Of a stretch of 64,000 nt of DNA, positions 35,554 through 45,320 are shown piece by piece. The translations under genes were made by a program, and so were the position numbers. The notes beneath the pieces were generated by a model. The model did no database searches. It was not told the DNA's origin and saw only the letters and a program-made list of their open reading frames with translations. The DNA lies in contig NZ_JAGINP010000023.1 in NCBI RefSeq assembly GCF_017876155.1, positions 93,272-157,271 on the forward strand. The letters run 5' to 3'. The number at the start of each line of letters is the position of its first letter. The stretch's first letter is position 1. This DNA comes from Azospirillum rugosum. GTDB lineage: Bacteria > Pseudomonadota > Alphaproteobacteria > Azospirillales > Azospirillaceae.

Positions 35554-35609
35554 AGCCCCCTGCCCCTTGCGCGTAGCGTCGGGCGGGACCACCACGCGCG
35601 GGAAGCATC

Positions 35610-35831
35610 ATGATCGGGAACGACGGCAAGCCGGTGTCGAAGGAGGCCTTGCGCCAGCACCTCGCCGCCTACAACACGCAGTCGCGCGGCTCCAAGGAGT
35701 TCGCGGCGATCCCGCGGGCGCTCGTCACCGTCTGCGACAACCTGAAGATGGGCAAGACCACCTACGTGAAGTGCCTGGAGGGGCAGTTGCAGCTGTCGCG
35801 CCGCAAGGACAACAGCGTGCAGGCGGGGTGA
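35610..35831 (+). CDS. Small hypothetical protein
   Basis: 73 residues: a mixed basic protein with SKEALRQHLAAYNTQSRGSKEF and a C-terminal KTTYVKCLEGQLQLSRRK. No family recognised. It is 56 bases after the previous small gene on the same strand and may share its transcript. Confidence 0.5.
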   Translation: MIGNDGKPVSKEALRQHLAAYNTQSRGSKEFAAIPRALVTVCDNLKMGKTTYVKCLEGQLQLSRRKDNSVQAG

Positions 35832-35847
35832 GGTGAGCGCCGGGAGT

Positions 35848-35960
35848 TGGGGCCCCCTCCCAACCTCCCCCCACTTCGCGGGGGGAGGGGCTTTGGTCGC
35901 GGAGCGGCGGCAGTCCCCTCCCTCGCCGAAGGTGGGGGAGGGTTAGGGTGGGGGCCCAGT
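35848..35960. repeat. C/G-rich inverted repeat
   Basis: Left arm GGGGCCCCCTCCCAACC and right arm GGGTTAGGGTGGGGGCCC, between convergent genes (hypothetical and alpha-galactosidase). Confidence 0.75.
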
Positions 35961-35983
35961 GCAACCACTCCCCACCACCCCAC

Positions 35984-38083
35984 TCACCCCACCCGCTCCA
36001 CCGCGAACACCACCGCCGTGTCCGGCCGGCCCAGCGCCACGCGCACCCCTCCGAACCCCAGCATCCGCCCGCTGAGCGGCGGGCTTTCCCGGCCCCAGGG
36101 CAGCGCGCCGTCGGGCACCGGCTCCGGCACGCGCAGCACGTAGGTTGCCTCCGGATCGAGCCCCGGCAGACGCACCAGGATCGGCACTGGCCGGGTGACC
36201 AGCCGCGCGACGAGGAACAGCGCCTCCCGGCGATCCTCGGAAACCACGCCGTGCCCGGTGGCCTCCGCCCCGTCCAGGTCCAGCCGCAGCGATCGGCCGC
36301 CGTGCAGCAGCGCGCGGTGGCGCTTGTGCAGCGCGATCCAGGCGGCGAGGTCTGCCAGTTCCGAGTCGTCCAGGCCGCGGATGTCCCACTCCACGCCCAT
36401 ATGGCCGAACAGGGCGACGGCGGCGCGGAAGCCCAGGTCGTTGCGGCGGCCGGTGACGGTGCAGCGCTCCCGCCCGACATGGGCGCCCATGACCTCCGGC
36501 GGGAAGAACAGGCCGAAGCCGCGCTGGATCGCCAGCCGGTCGTGGGCGTCGTTGCTGTCGCTGACCCAGACGCGTTCCGTCCGCTCCAGGATGCCCCAGT
36601 CGGCCCGGCCGCCGCCGGACGCGCAGGTCTCGATCTCCACGGCGGGGTGGGCGGCGCGCAGCCGGTCGATCAGCGCGTAGAGCGCCCGGACATGCCGGCC
36701 CCAGGCCGGTTCCCCAGCCACCGCCGCCGGAGCGATGTCGCGGTTCATGTCCCATTTCAGGTAGGCGATGAAACCCGGACGGAGCAGCGCGTCGATCCGG
36801 TCGAACAGATAGTCCGCCACCTCCGCCCGCCCGAGGTCCAGGACATACTGCCGCCAGGGCGCTGGCGGGCGCGCAGGGTCGGCGGCCTGCGGCAGCTCCA
36901 GGATCCAGTCGGGATGCGCGCGGAACAGGTCGCTGTCGGGGTTGACGTTCTCCGGCTCCACCCACAGGCCGAACTCCATGCCGCGGGCGCGCACGGCGTC
37001 GGCGATGGGGGCGAGGCCGTCCGGGTACTTGCCGGCGTCCGGCCACCAGTCGCCGAGCCCGGCGCGTTCGTTCACCCGGCCGTGGAACCAGCCGTCATCG
37101 ATGACGAAGCGCTCCACCCCCACCCGCGCCGCCCGGTCGATCAGGTCCATCAGCGCGCCGCGCTCGTGCCCGAAATAGATGGCTTCCCAGATGTTCAGAT
37201 GCACCGGGCGGGGGCGCAACGGCTGGCGCGGCAGGATGCGGCGGCGGACATGGCCGTGGGTGCGGGCCATCAGCCCGTTCAAGCCATCCTCCGCCAGCGC
37301 CGCGTAGGCCGGCGGCGTGCGGTGGACCTCGCCGGGCGCCAGGACCACCTCCCCCGGATGCAGCAGCTCGCCGAGTTGCAGGATGCGCGTGCCGTCCGGC
37401 CGCGTCTCCACGGACAGGCGGTGGTTGCCGCTCCAGCCCAGGTGGAAGCCGCAGACCGTACCGTGCGCCACACCAAACCCACGCTCCCCCAGCACGAGGC
37501 CGGGGAAGGCGTCGTGGCTGGTGCGCCCGCGCCGGTTCTCCCGCAGCAGCACGCCCATGCTGAGGCGGACCCGCCGCTCCTGGAACTCACGGATGTAGGT
37601 GCCTTCGGAGAGCAGAGCCTCCTCCAGCCAGGCCGGCAGGGGCAGGCAGAGGGCGGCGCACCAGTCCAGGCGATAGGGCTCGGCGGCGCGGTTGACGACC
37701 TCCGCCTCCGTCCGCAGCACGCCGGTCTCGGCGTCGAGGTCCAGCACCAGCGCGACGGCCAGGGAGCCGTCCTCCGCCGCGTGCTCGATCCGGGCTCGGG
37801 AGGCGCTTGCGTCAACATCCGCCACACGCAGCCGGGGCGCCCAGCCGCCCGTCGCGTGCCGGCCGGACAGCGCCGGCTGCCCCCAGAAGCCCCAGCCGGA
37901 CACCGGCAGCAACGGCGGCACCATCGGCGCGTCGAGCCCGGAGGGCGGCAAAGCCCCGCGCAAGCCGGCCTCGTCCACCCCGTCGGGCAGCGCCGGCCCC
38001 CAGTAGAGCAGGCGCGCGACGTCCCCGACCCCGAGTGCGACGCTGATCCCGCCGCCCCCCAGATGGACCACCCGCTCCGTCAT
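35984..38083 (-). CDS. Alpha-galactosidase (GH36)
   Basis: About 699 residues, no signal peptide, so cytoplasmic. N-terminal beta-sandwich (~1-290), then a (beta/alpha)8 barrel with F-V-I-D-D-G-W-F (~335), F-G-L-W-V-E-P-E-N-V-N, the nucleophile Asp in LKWDMNR, the CASGGGR motif, and the acid/base Asp in WVSDSNDAHDR, then a C-terminal beta domain. It should remove alpha-galactosyl groups from raffinose-type sugars. ATG 38083 has GGAGGGG five bases upstream. No sugar transporter adjoins; it sits 3' of the paa genes after a REP element. Confidence 0.92.
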   Translation of the reverse strand: MTERVVHLGGGGISVALGVGDVARLLYWGPALPDGVDEAGLRGALPPSGLDAPMVPPLLPVSGWGFWGQPALSGRHATGGWAPRLRVADVDASASRARIEHAAEDGSLAVALVLDLDAETGVLRTEAEVVNRAAEPYRLDWCAALCLPLPAWLEEALLSEGTYIREFQERRVRLSMGVLLRENRRGRTSHDAFPGLVLGERGFGVAHGTVCGFHLGWSGNHRLSVETRPDGTRILQLGELLHPGEVVLAPGEVHRTPPAYAALAEDGLNGLMARTHGHVRRRILPRQPLRPRPVHLNIWEAIYFGHERGALMDLIDRAARVGVERFVIDDGWFHGRVNERAGLGDWWPDAGKYPDGLAPIADAVRARGMEFGLWVEPENVNPDSDLFRAHPDWILELPQAADPARPPAPWRQYVLDLGRAEVADYLFDRIDALLRPGFIAYLKWDMNRDIAPAAVAGEPAWGRHVRALYALIDRLRAAHPAVEIETCASGGGRADWGILERTERVWVSDSNDAHDRLAIQRGFGLFFPPEVMGAHVGRERCTVTGRRNDLGFRAAVALFGHMGVEWDIRGLDDSELADLAAWIALHKRHRALLHGGRSLRLDLDGAEATGHGVVSEDRREALFLVARLVTRPVPILVRLPGLDPEATYVLRVPEPVPDGALPWGRESPPLSGRMLGFGGVRVALGRPDTAVVFAVERVG

Positions 38084-38135
38084 GACGCCCCTCCGTGTGG
38101 TGCCCCTTTCCATGGGCATCGTAGGTTTTGGCATC

Positions 38136-38220
38136 GTAGGTTGGGTGAAGCGTCAGCGGAACCCAACATCACCGCGCTGGGAACCGTGTTGGGTTGCGGC
38201 TGCGCCTTCACCCAACCTAC
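38136..38220. repeat. GTAG-type REP pair
   Basis: Two inverted REP units (GTAGGTTGGGTGAAGCG... to ...TTCACCCAACCTAC). On the minus strand its GTAG gives the TAG stop of the paaI remnant. Confidence 0.8.
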
Positions 38221-38279
38221 GCGAGCATGGCCCGGCCAACCGCCTCGGCGACCCGTTGCGCGTCATCCGGATCGGTCAT
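38217..38279 (-). pseudogene. Remnant of paaI-like thioesterase gene (first 20 codons)
   Basis: Reads MTDPDDAQRVAEAVGRAMLA and stops at a TAG that belongs to the REP element. The start looks like the N-terminus of PaaI thioesterases (usual length about 140 residues), and it overlaps the end of paaH by 17 bases, where paaI normally stands in paaG-paaH-paaI order. So paaI has probably been lost through REP-linked deletion or insertion. The identity rests on position and a short N-terminus, so it is moderate at best. Confidence 0.5.
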
Positions 38280-39789
38280 GGAACGTGGTTCCTCCCCACA
38301 CCTTCCGGCGCAGCAGCGCCGAGGCCCGGTAGCGATCCTCGCCGTAGGTGGCGGCCAGCGCGTCGAGCACCGCGACGACGCGGTCGAGCCCGATCGACTC
38401 GGCCCAGGCCAGCGGCCCGGTGGGGTAGTTCACCCCCTTGGTCATGGCCGTGTCGATGTCGGCCGCGCTCGCCACCCCGTGCAGCACGGCGTCGGCGGCC
38501 TCGTTCGCCAGCATGGCGACGGTGCGCATGACCAGCAGGCCCGGCAGGTCGTCCAGCCGCGACACGCGCTTGCCCAGCGCCTGGAACAGCCCGGCCGCGG
38601 CGGCGATGGCCCCGTCCGACGCCCCGTCGGCCGCCGCGATGGCGACGCGAGTCGCCGTTCCATAGTCATGGGCGAGGTCGAACAGGACGAGGTCCCGGCA
38701 TCCGCTCTCCGCCGCGCGCCGGGTGGCGCTGCGCCCGTCGGTCAGGGCCAGCGTCACCCCGTCGAGGAGCAGCGTCCCCGCCCCGTCCCGCTCCTCAACC
38801 GCGATGCCCGCCTCGCGGATCGCCCTCACCAGCCCCTGCGCCGGGCCGAGGTGGCCTTCGACCACCACGCGGAACGGGCGGGGGACCTGCGGCAGGTCGG
38901 CCGCCGCCGGCCTCAAAGCGCCAGAGCTGTGGTCGTAGACGCCGCGGCCGGTCTTGCGCCCCAGCCGCCCGGCCTCCACCAGCTCCTGCTGGATCAGGGA
39001 CGGTTGGTAGCGCGGGTCGCCGAAACAGGCGGCGTGGACCGACCGGGTCACCGCGAAATTCACGTCGTGGCCGATCAGGTCCATCAGTTCGAACGGCCCC
39101 ATGCGGAAGCCGCCGCACTCCCGCATCACCGCGTCGAGCGTCGCCGGGTCGGCCGCCTGCTCCTGCAAGGCGCGCAGCCCCTCGGCGTAGAAGGGCCGGG
39201 CCACGCGGTTGACGATGAAGCCGGGGGTGGAGCGGGCGTGCACGGGGCACTTGCCCCAGGCCGCGGCGGTGGCGAACAGCGTGTCGGCCACCGCACGGTC
39301 GGTCGCCAGCCCGCTGACCACCTCCACCAGCGCCATCAGCGGCGCGGGGTTGAAGAAATGCAGCCCGGCGACGCGCTCCGGCCGTGTCAGTGGTGCTGCG
39401 ATGGCCGTGACCGACAGGGAGGAGGTGTTGGTGGCGAGGATCGCGTCCGGCGCCACGACGCCCTCCAGCTCCCGGAACAGGGCGCGCTTGGCCTCCAGCT
39501 CCTCGACGATGGCCTCCACCACCAGCCGGGCGGGCGCGAGGTCGGCCAGCCCGTCCACCGGCCGGAGGCGGCCGAGGAGGTCGGCGCGGGCGGCCTCCGT
39601 CATCCGGCCGCGGGCGACCAGCTTGGCCAGCGCCTCGCCGATGCCCTGCGCCGCCTTGGCCGCGGCGCCGGGGCGCGCGTCGGCCATCAGGACGCGGTGC
39701 CCGGCCGCCGCCGCGACCTGGGCGATGCCGGCCCCCATGGCGCCGCAGCCGACGACGGCTATGGTGTCCCCCCGGCCGAGGGGGACCAT
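38263..39789 (-). CDS. paaH: 3-hydroxyacyl-CoA dehydrogenase of phenylacetate degradation
   Basis: About 508 residues. NAD-binding Rossmann fold with VVGCGAMGAGIAQVAAAAGH (~10-29), catalytic region LHFFNPAPLM with NRVARPF (His ~140, Glu ~152 region), and two C-terminal 3HCDH domains (G-F-R-M-G-P-F-E-L-M-D-L-I-G-H-D and T-K-G-V-N-Y-P-T-G-P-L-A-W). Closely matches the E. coli PaaH plan but longer owing to a second C-terminal domain. Oxidises 3-hydroxyadipyl-CoA. Its ATG shares the A of the paaG stop (TGATG). Confidence 0.92.
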   Translation of the reverse strand: MVPLGRGDTIAVVGCGAMGAGIAQVAAAAGHRVLMADARPGAAAKAAQGIGEALAKLVARGRMTEAARADLLGRLRPVDGLADLAPARLVVEAIVEELEAKRALFRELEGVVAPDAILATNTSSLSVTAIAAPLTRPERVAGLHFFNPAPLMALVEVVSGLATDRAVADTLFATAAAWGKCPVHARSTPGFIVNRVARPFYAEGLRALQEQAADPATLDAVMRECGGFRMGPFELMDLIGHDVNFAVTRSVHAACFGDPRYQPSLIQQELVEAGRLGRKTGRGVYDHSSGALRPAAADLPQVPRPFRVVVEGHLGPAQGLVRAIREAGIAVEERDGAGTLLLDGVTLALTDGRSATRRAAESGCRDLVLFDLAHDYGTATRVAIAAADGASDGAIAAAAGLFQALGKRVSRLDDLPGLLVMRTVAMLANEAADAVLHGVASAADIDTAMTKGVNYPTGPLAWAESIGLDRVVAVLDALAATYGEDRYRASALLRRKVWGGTTFHDRSG

Positions 39790-40607
39790 CACTTGCCCTC
39801 GAACGTCGGCGCCCGCTTTTCCAGGAAGGCGGTGACGCCCTCGCGATAGTCCGCCGTGCGGCCCGCTTCGCGCTGGAGGTCGCGCTCCAGGTCCAGCTGC
39901 TCGTCCATGGTGTTGGTCGCCGCGGCATAGATGGCACGCTTGGTCAGCGCCAAGCCGCGGGTCGGCTGGGTGGCGAGCTGCCGGGCCAGCGCCGTCGCGG
40001 TCGGCATCAGCTCCGCGTCGTCCACCGCCTTGTGGATCAGGCCGATGCGTTCCGCCTCCTCCGCCGACAGCTTCTCGCCCAGCATGGCCAGCGCCATGGC
40101 GCGCTGCGTGCCCACGCGGTGCGGCAGCAGCCAGGTGCCGCCCGCGTCGGGGATCAGCCCCAGCCGGCAGAAGGCCTGGATGAAGCTCGCCGACTTCGCC
40201 GCCAACACGAGGTCGCAGCCGAGCGCGATGTTCGCCCCCGCCCCGGCGGCCACGCCGTTGACCGCGGCGACCACCGGCATCTCCAGCCCGCGCAGCGTGC
40301 GGACCAGCGGGTTGTAGTTCGTCTCCAGCGCGGCGCCGATGTCCGGCGGCCCCTGGCTCGATCCCATGGCCCCCGGCGCCATGGCGCGGTCGGACAGATC
40401 CTGCCCGGCGCAGAAGCCACGCCCGGCCCCGGTCAGCAGCAGGCAGCGCACGGCCGGGTCGCCCTTGACGCGGGCGAGCGCGTCGCGCACCTCCGCGTGC
40501 ATTTCGTTGGTGAAGCTGTTGAGCTTGTCGGGCCGGTTGAGCGTCAGCGTGGCGACACCGTCGGCCACCTCGAACAGGATGTTGGCGTAATTCATGGCCG
40601 AACTCAT
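39789..40607 (-). CDS. paaG: Ring-opening isomerase / enoyl-CoA hydratase of phenylacetate degradation
   Basis: About 272 residues, crotonase fold. PaaG-specific stretches: AGRGFCAGQDLSDR, N-Y-N-P-L-V-R-T-L, VNGVAAGAGANIALGCDLV, A-F-x-x-L-G-L-I-P-D-x-G-G-T-W-L-L-P and the ending AYREGV-type (DYREGVTAFLEKRAP). Converts ring-1,2-epoxyphenylacetyl-CoA to oxepin-CoA. Start: ATG 40607 or 40595; I take 40607. Transcribed divergently from paaN; paaH follows with coupled translation. Confidence 0.92.
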   Translation of the reverse strand: MSSAMNYANILFEVADGVATLTLNRPDKLNSFTNEMHAEVRDALARVKGDPAVRCLLLTGAGRGFCAGQDLSDRAMAPGAMGSSQGPPDIGAALETNYNPLVRTLRGLEMPVVAAVNGVAAGAGANIALGCDLVLAAKSASFIQAFCRLGLIPDAGGTWLLPHRVGTQRAMALAMLGEKLSAEEAERIGLIHKAVDDAELMPTATALARQLATQPTRGLALTKRAIYAAATNTMDEQLDLERDLQREAGRTADYREGVTAFLEKRAPTFEGK

Positions 40608-40939
40608 GGGCGGATGTCCGCCGCGCAACGGGTCGTTTCCATCTCGGTCGCCTGTCCCTTCCTGCGGGTCTTCTTGTCGTATCAATGTGATACAGTTTTT
40701 GTGGCTGTTCGCCGTTTCGTGAAATATCCCACCGGAATTGTTGGCGAGGCAAGCGGTAAAACGGACCCCCGAACCGATGCAAAGAGATACAGATCAAGAG
40801 CCATACTCCGAAATCCGGTATCACGACGCCGGAGCGCTGATGTAAGGTTCGGGGATGGCTGAACCCCCGATCGGCGGCTTGCGCAGGCCCGATCGCAACG
40901 AAAACGAACAGCCGCAAAATCGAGGAAGGAGACGCCCGC
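40608..40939. promoter_or_regulatory. paaG-paaN divergent promoter region
   Basis: 332 bases without a gene. Contains the palindrome at 40679-40693, a second GTATCA at 40818-40823 and a GATAC at 40786-40790, plus A/T-rich patches near 40693-40750. Likely holds promoters for both paa operons. Confidence 0.5.
40679..40693. promoter_or_regulatory. Candidate PaaX-type operator
   Basis: Perfect inverted repeat GTATCA-ATG-TGATAC. The right half resembles, from memory, the E. coli PaaX site core TGATTC, and TGATAC also appears (minus strand) in the maiA-paaX region. Matches in spacing and placement to an operator. Confidence 0.5.
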
Positions 40940-42640
40940 ATGACCGCGCAACCGCTGTCCCCGCCCCTATCCCCGCACGAGCTGTATGGGCGCCACCGCG
41001 CGACCCTGGACCAGGCCGTCGCCGCCTCGCGCGCGCGGGGCTACTGGTCGCCCTTCGCCGAGATGCCGAGCCCGCGCGCCTATGGCGAGACGGCGGCGGC
41101 CGACGGCGAGACCGCCTTCAAGGCGCGGCTGAACAAGCTGTTCCCGCTCGACCAGCCCGCGGGACAGGGTTTCGTGGGGGCGGAGCGCTCGCCCTTCGGC
41201 CTGAAACTGGGCGTCACCTACCCGAAGCCGGACCTGGACGCGCTGCTCGCCGCCGCGAAGGCAGCCATGCCCGGCTGGCGCAAGGCCGGGCCGGACGGCC
41301 GGGCCGGCGTCTGCCTGGAAATCCTGACGCGCCTGAACAAGCGCAGCTTCGAGATCGCCAACGCCGTCCAGCACACCACGGGGCAGGCCTTCATGATGGC
41401 CTTCCAGGCCGGCGGCCCGCACGCCCAGGACCGCGGGCTGGAGGCCGTCGCCTACGGCTGGAAGGCGATGACCGACCAGGTGCCGTCGGCCCGCTGGGAG
41501 AAGCCGCAGGGCAAGAACCCGCCGCTGGTCATGGACAAGCGGTTCGAGGTGGTGCCGCGCGGCGTGGCCGTGGTGATCGGCTGCGCCACCTTCCCGACCT
41601 GGAACGGCTACCCGGGCCTGTTCGCCAGCCTCGTCACCGGCAACGCCGTCGTGGTGAAGCCCCACCCCGCCGCCATCCTGCCGCTCGCCATCACGGTGGA
41701 GGTCTGCCGGGAGGTGCTGGCGGCGGCCGGGCTCGACCCCAACCTCGTGACGCTCGCCGCCGACAGCGCCGACGCGCCGATCACCAAGGAGCTGGCGACC
41801 CGGCCGGAGGTCGCGCTGATCGACTTCACCGGCTCCAGCGAATTCGGCAGCTGGCTGGAGCAGAACGCCCGCCAGGCCCAGGTCTTCACCGAGAAGGCCG
41901 GCGTCAACACGGTCATCATCGATTCCACCGACGACCCCAAGGGGATGGCGCGCAACCTCGCCTTCGCCCTGTCGCTCTATTCCGGCCAGATGTGCACGAC
42001 GCCGCAGGCGATCTTCGTGCCCAAGGACGGCATCCGGGCGGGTGGCGAGCATCTCGGCTTCGACCAGGTCGTCCAGGCCATCGCCACGGCCACGGACAAG
42101 TTCCTGTCCGACCCGGAGCGCGCGGTGGAGGTGCTGGGCGCCATCCAGTCCGACGCCACGCTGAAGCGGCTGGAAGACGCCCAAGCGCTGGGCACCGTCG
42201 CGCTGGCCTCCCGCGCCATCGCCCACCCCAAGTTCCCGGACGCCCGCGTCCACACGCCGCTGATCCTGGTTCTCGACGCCAAGGACGAGGACAAGTACGG
42301 GCAGGAACTGTTCGGCCCCATCGCCATGATCGTGAAGGTTGAGGGCACCGACGACGCCCTGACCCGCGCCGCCCGCCTCGTCCGCGAGAAGGGGGCGCTG
42401 ACCGCCGCGCTCTACTCCACCGACCAGGATGTCATCGACCGGGTGCAGGACACGCTGACCGAGGCCGGCGTCGCCCTGTCCGTCAACCTGACCGGCGGCG
42501 TGCTGGTCAACCAGTCCGCGGCCTTCAGCGACTTCCACGGCACCGGCGCCAACCCGGCCTGCAACGCGGCACTCTGCGACCTCGCCTTCGTGGCCGGCCG
42601 CTTCCGCGTCGTGCAGACCCGCGTCCCGGTGGCGGCCTGA
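40940..42640 (+). CDS. paaN: Phenylacetate-degradation aldehyde dehydrogenase-like protein PaaN
   Basis: 566 residues, ALDH superfamily. PaaN-type stretches include VPRGVAVVIGCATFPTWNGYPG (~215), V-V-K-P-H-P-A-A-I-L-P, I-D-F-T-G-S-S-E-F-G, the catalytic Cys in S-G-Q-M-C-T-T-P-Q (~355) and the Glu in V-F-T-E-K-A-G-V-N. N-terminal ~100 residues are the PaaN-specific extension. Oxidises the ring-opened semialdehyde CoA ester. ATG after AGGAAGGAG. Coupled to paaY by TGATG. Confidence 0.9.
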   Translation: MTAQPLSPPLSPHELYGRHRATLDQAVAASRARGYWSPFAEMPSPRAYGETAAADGETAFKARLNKLFPLDQPAGQGFVGAERSPFGLKLGVTYPKPDLDALLAAAKAAMPGWRKAGPDGRAGVCLEILTRLNKRSFEIANAVQHTTGQAFMMAFQAGGPHAQDRGLEAVAYGWKAMTDQVPSARWEKPQGKNPPLVMDKRFEVVPRGVAVVIGCATFPTWNGYPGLFASLVTGNAVVVKPHPAAILPLAITVEVCREVLAAAGLDPNLVTLAADSADAPITKELATRPEVALIDFTGSSEFGSWLEQNARQAQVFTEKAGVNTVIIDSTDDPKGMARNLAFALSLYSGQMCTTPQAIFVPKDGIRAGGEHLGFDQVVQAIATATDKFLSDPERAVEVLGAIQSDATLKRLEDAQALGTVALASRAIAHPKFPDARVHTPLILVLDAKDEDKYGQELFGPIAMIVKVEGTDDALTRAARLVREKGALTAALYSTDQDVIDRVQDTLTEAGVALSVNLTGGVLVNQSAAFSDFHGTGANPACNAALCDLAFVAGRFRVVQTRVPVAA

Positions 42641-42651
42641 TGGAGAAAGGC

Positions 42652-43269
42652 ATGAGCAGCCTGCCCCGCCCCAAGGTCTATGCGATCGACGGCGTGGTGC
42701 CCGTCATCCACCCCACCGCCTTCGTCCACCCCTCGGCCGTGCTGATCGGCGACGTGGTGGTGGGGCCCGGCTGCTACGTTGGGCCCTGCGCCAGCTTGCG
42801 CGGCGACTTCGGCCGCATCCTGCTGGAGGAGGGCAGCAACGTGCAGGACAACTGCACGCTCCACGCCTTCCCCGGCCACGACGCGGTGGTGGAGGTGGAC
42901 GGGCACATCGGCCATGGCGCCGTGCTGCACGGCGGCGTCGTGAAGCGGGGCGCGCTGGTCGGCATGAACGTGGTCATCATGGACGGCGCGGTGATCGGGG
43001 AACAGGCCATCGTCGCCGCCATGGCCTTCGTGAAGGCCGGCCTGATCATCCCCCCGCGCACGCTCGCCGCGGGGCTACCGGCCAAGGTCGTCCGCGAATT
43101 GCGCGAGGACGAGATCGCCTGGAAGCACGAGGGGACGCTGGAATACCAGCGCCTGACCCGCCGTTCGCTCGCCACCATGGTGGAGTGCGACCCGCTGACC
43201 GAAGAGGAACCCGACCGGCCGCGGGTGGACAGCGGCGACGTGCAGCCGCTGCACAAGGTGAAAGGGTAG
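42652..43269 (+). CDS. paaY: PaaY, gamma-carbonic-anhydrase-like protein
   Basis: About 205 residues. Left-handed beta-helix with hexapeptide repeats (AVLIGDVVVGPGCYVGP...L-R-G-D-F-G-R-I) and His residues (HAFPGHDAVV, HIGHGAVLH) for a metal site. Ends with R-E-L-x-E-D-E-I-A-W-K, as in E. coli PaaY. PaaY is a thioesterase that relieves CoA blockage during phenylacetate breakdown. The first ATG is 42640; the one at 42652 has GGAG six bases before. Confidence 0.9.
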   Translation: MSSLPRPKVYAIDGVVPVIHPTAFVHPSAVLIGDVVVGPGCYVGPCASLRGDFGRILLEEGSNVQDNCTLHAFPGHDAVVEVDGHIGHGAVLHGGVVKRGALVGMNVVIMDGAVIGEQAIVAAMAFVKAGLIIPPRTLAAGLPAKVVRELREDEIAWKHEGTLEYQRLTRRSLATMVECDPLTEEEPDRPRVDSGDVQPLHKVKG

Positions 43270-43312
43270 CGGGGTTCTGCCCCCTTCCTCCGCTAAACGC
43301 CAAAGCGAATGA

Positions 43313-43329
43313 GAGGGGGGTCGCCCCCC

Positions 43330-43331
<2 letters not shown>
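43313..43331. terminator. Hairpin between paaY and rpoH
   Basis: Stem GAGGGGGG / CCCCCCTC with a 3-base loop, touching the rpoH stop. Genes converge here. No T-run, so strength uncertain. Confidence 0.5.
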
Positions 43332-44235
<904 letters not shown>

Positions 44236-44492
44236 ACGTCCCTTCCTTCCCGTCTGGGCGGCCTTTGTCCTTGGTCCGGACTCCTTGAGGGGCGCTCGAC
44301 CTTGATCGACCCCTGGGTCCGATGGTCCGTCGGTTCTTCACGGGATGCCGACGGTTGGGACAACAGCCGTTACCTCGCCCCGTTACATGATCATACGCAC
44401 AACGGGGGGCGTCGGATCAGCCCTACCAAATGGTTAAGTGGCCTATCGATCCGTGTAGGGACGTACGGCAGATGGAAAAAGGGGAGATGGTG

Positions 44493-45320
44493 TCAAACCT
44501 GGAACAGGTCCAGGATCTCGCCCGAAGGAGACAGGCAGCCGCAGACGAGGTGCCCCCCAAAGCCGCAGCCGCCGTCGAGCGTAGCGACAAAATCGGTCAC
44601 GGAAACCCCGCGGCCGGCCGGGTCATAGCCCCGCACGACCCGCGAAAAGCCACCGTAAGGCGCTGACATCTGGGCGAAATTCGCCGATCCCCACCAGAAG
44701 GCGTCCCCCTGGTGGGTGAGCGGCCGTCGCACGTCCACGCCGGCGCTGACCAGCAGCACGCCGCCCTCTCCCCGGTCGGGATCCCGGGCGGGGTCGAGGC
44801 AGTAGGCGGCGCGCCGCAGCGCGTTGAACACATTTTCGTGACCGGGCCGCTGCTGCATGGCCTGGCGCAGCCCCTGGGTCCAGCGGCCCAGCATCATGGT
44901 GCCGCCGCGCGCCGCCGCCATGCCCTGCTCCACCGTGCCGCCATAGGCGGCCAGCGTGGTGCCGGCGCCGTGCTTGGTCATCCAGTCCAGCACCTGCTGC
45001 GGATCGGGCGCGAACTGCAGCTGCAGCAGCTTCTGCCACATCTCCTCCTGCGCGCCGCGCAGGTAGACGATGTCGTCGGCCTCCATCCCGCGCCAGCTCA
45101 GCAGCCAGATGCGGAAGGCGAGCAGGGCGTCGATGGTCTCCAGGATGCGCTCGCCCCAGCCGATCATGTTGCCGAGGTAGACGAGCCGGTCGCCGGGCTC
45201 GAACCGCGAGGCCACCACCTCGTGCACGGCGTAGAGGTGGTCCAGCTGCGCGTGGACGGAGCCGATGGCCCAGATGCGGCGCGGCTGGCGGAGATCGACG
45301 AATTTCTGCGGTTCAGACAT
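44493..45320 (-). CDS. Degenerate metallophosphatase-like protein
   Basis: About 275 residues. The plan is that of a PPP-family phosphatase (conserved blocks at ~12, ~40 and ~73), but the catalytic blocks are altered: GDxHG reads GSVHAQ, GDxxDRG reads GNMIGWG, and GNHE reads GAQEE. Metal ligands are therefore largely missing, so it is probably inactive and may have become a binding or scaffold protein. Lies between carD and rpoH on the same strand. Start: ATG at 45320 or 45341. Confidence 0.75.
   Translation of the reverse strand: MSEPQKFVDLRQPRRIWAIGSVHAQLDHLYAVHEVVASRFEPGDRLVYLGNMIGWGERILETIDALLAFRIWLLSWRGMEADDIVYLRGAQEEMWQKLLQLQFAPDPQQVLDWMTKHGAGTTLAAYGGTVEQGMAAARGGTMMLGRWTQGLRQAMQQRPGHENVFNALRRAAYCLDPARDPDRGEGGVLLVSAGVDVRRPLTHQGDAFWWGSANFAQMSAPYGGFSRVVRGYDPAGRGVSVTDFVATLDGGCGFGGHLVCGCLSPSGEILDLFQV

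Noticed and set aside
44236..44492. Thermosensor in the rpoH leader
   Set aside because: Some short stems are present, but no ROSE-like pairing with the ribosome site could be shown.
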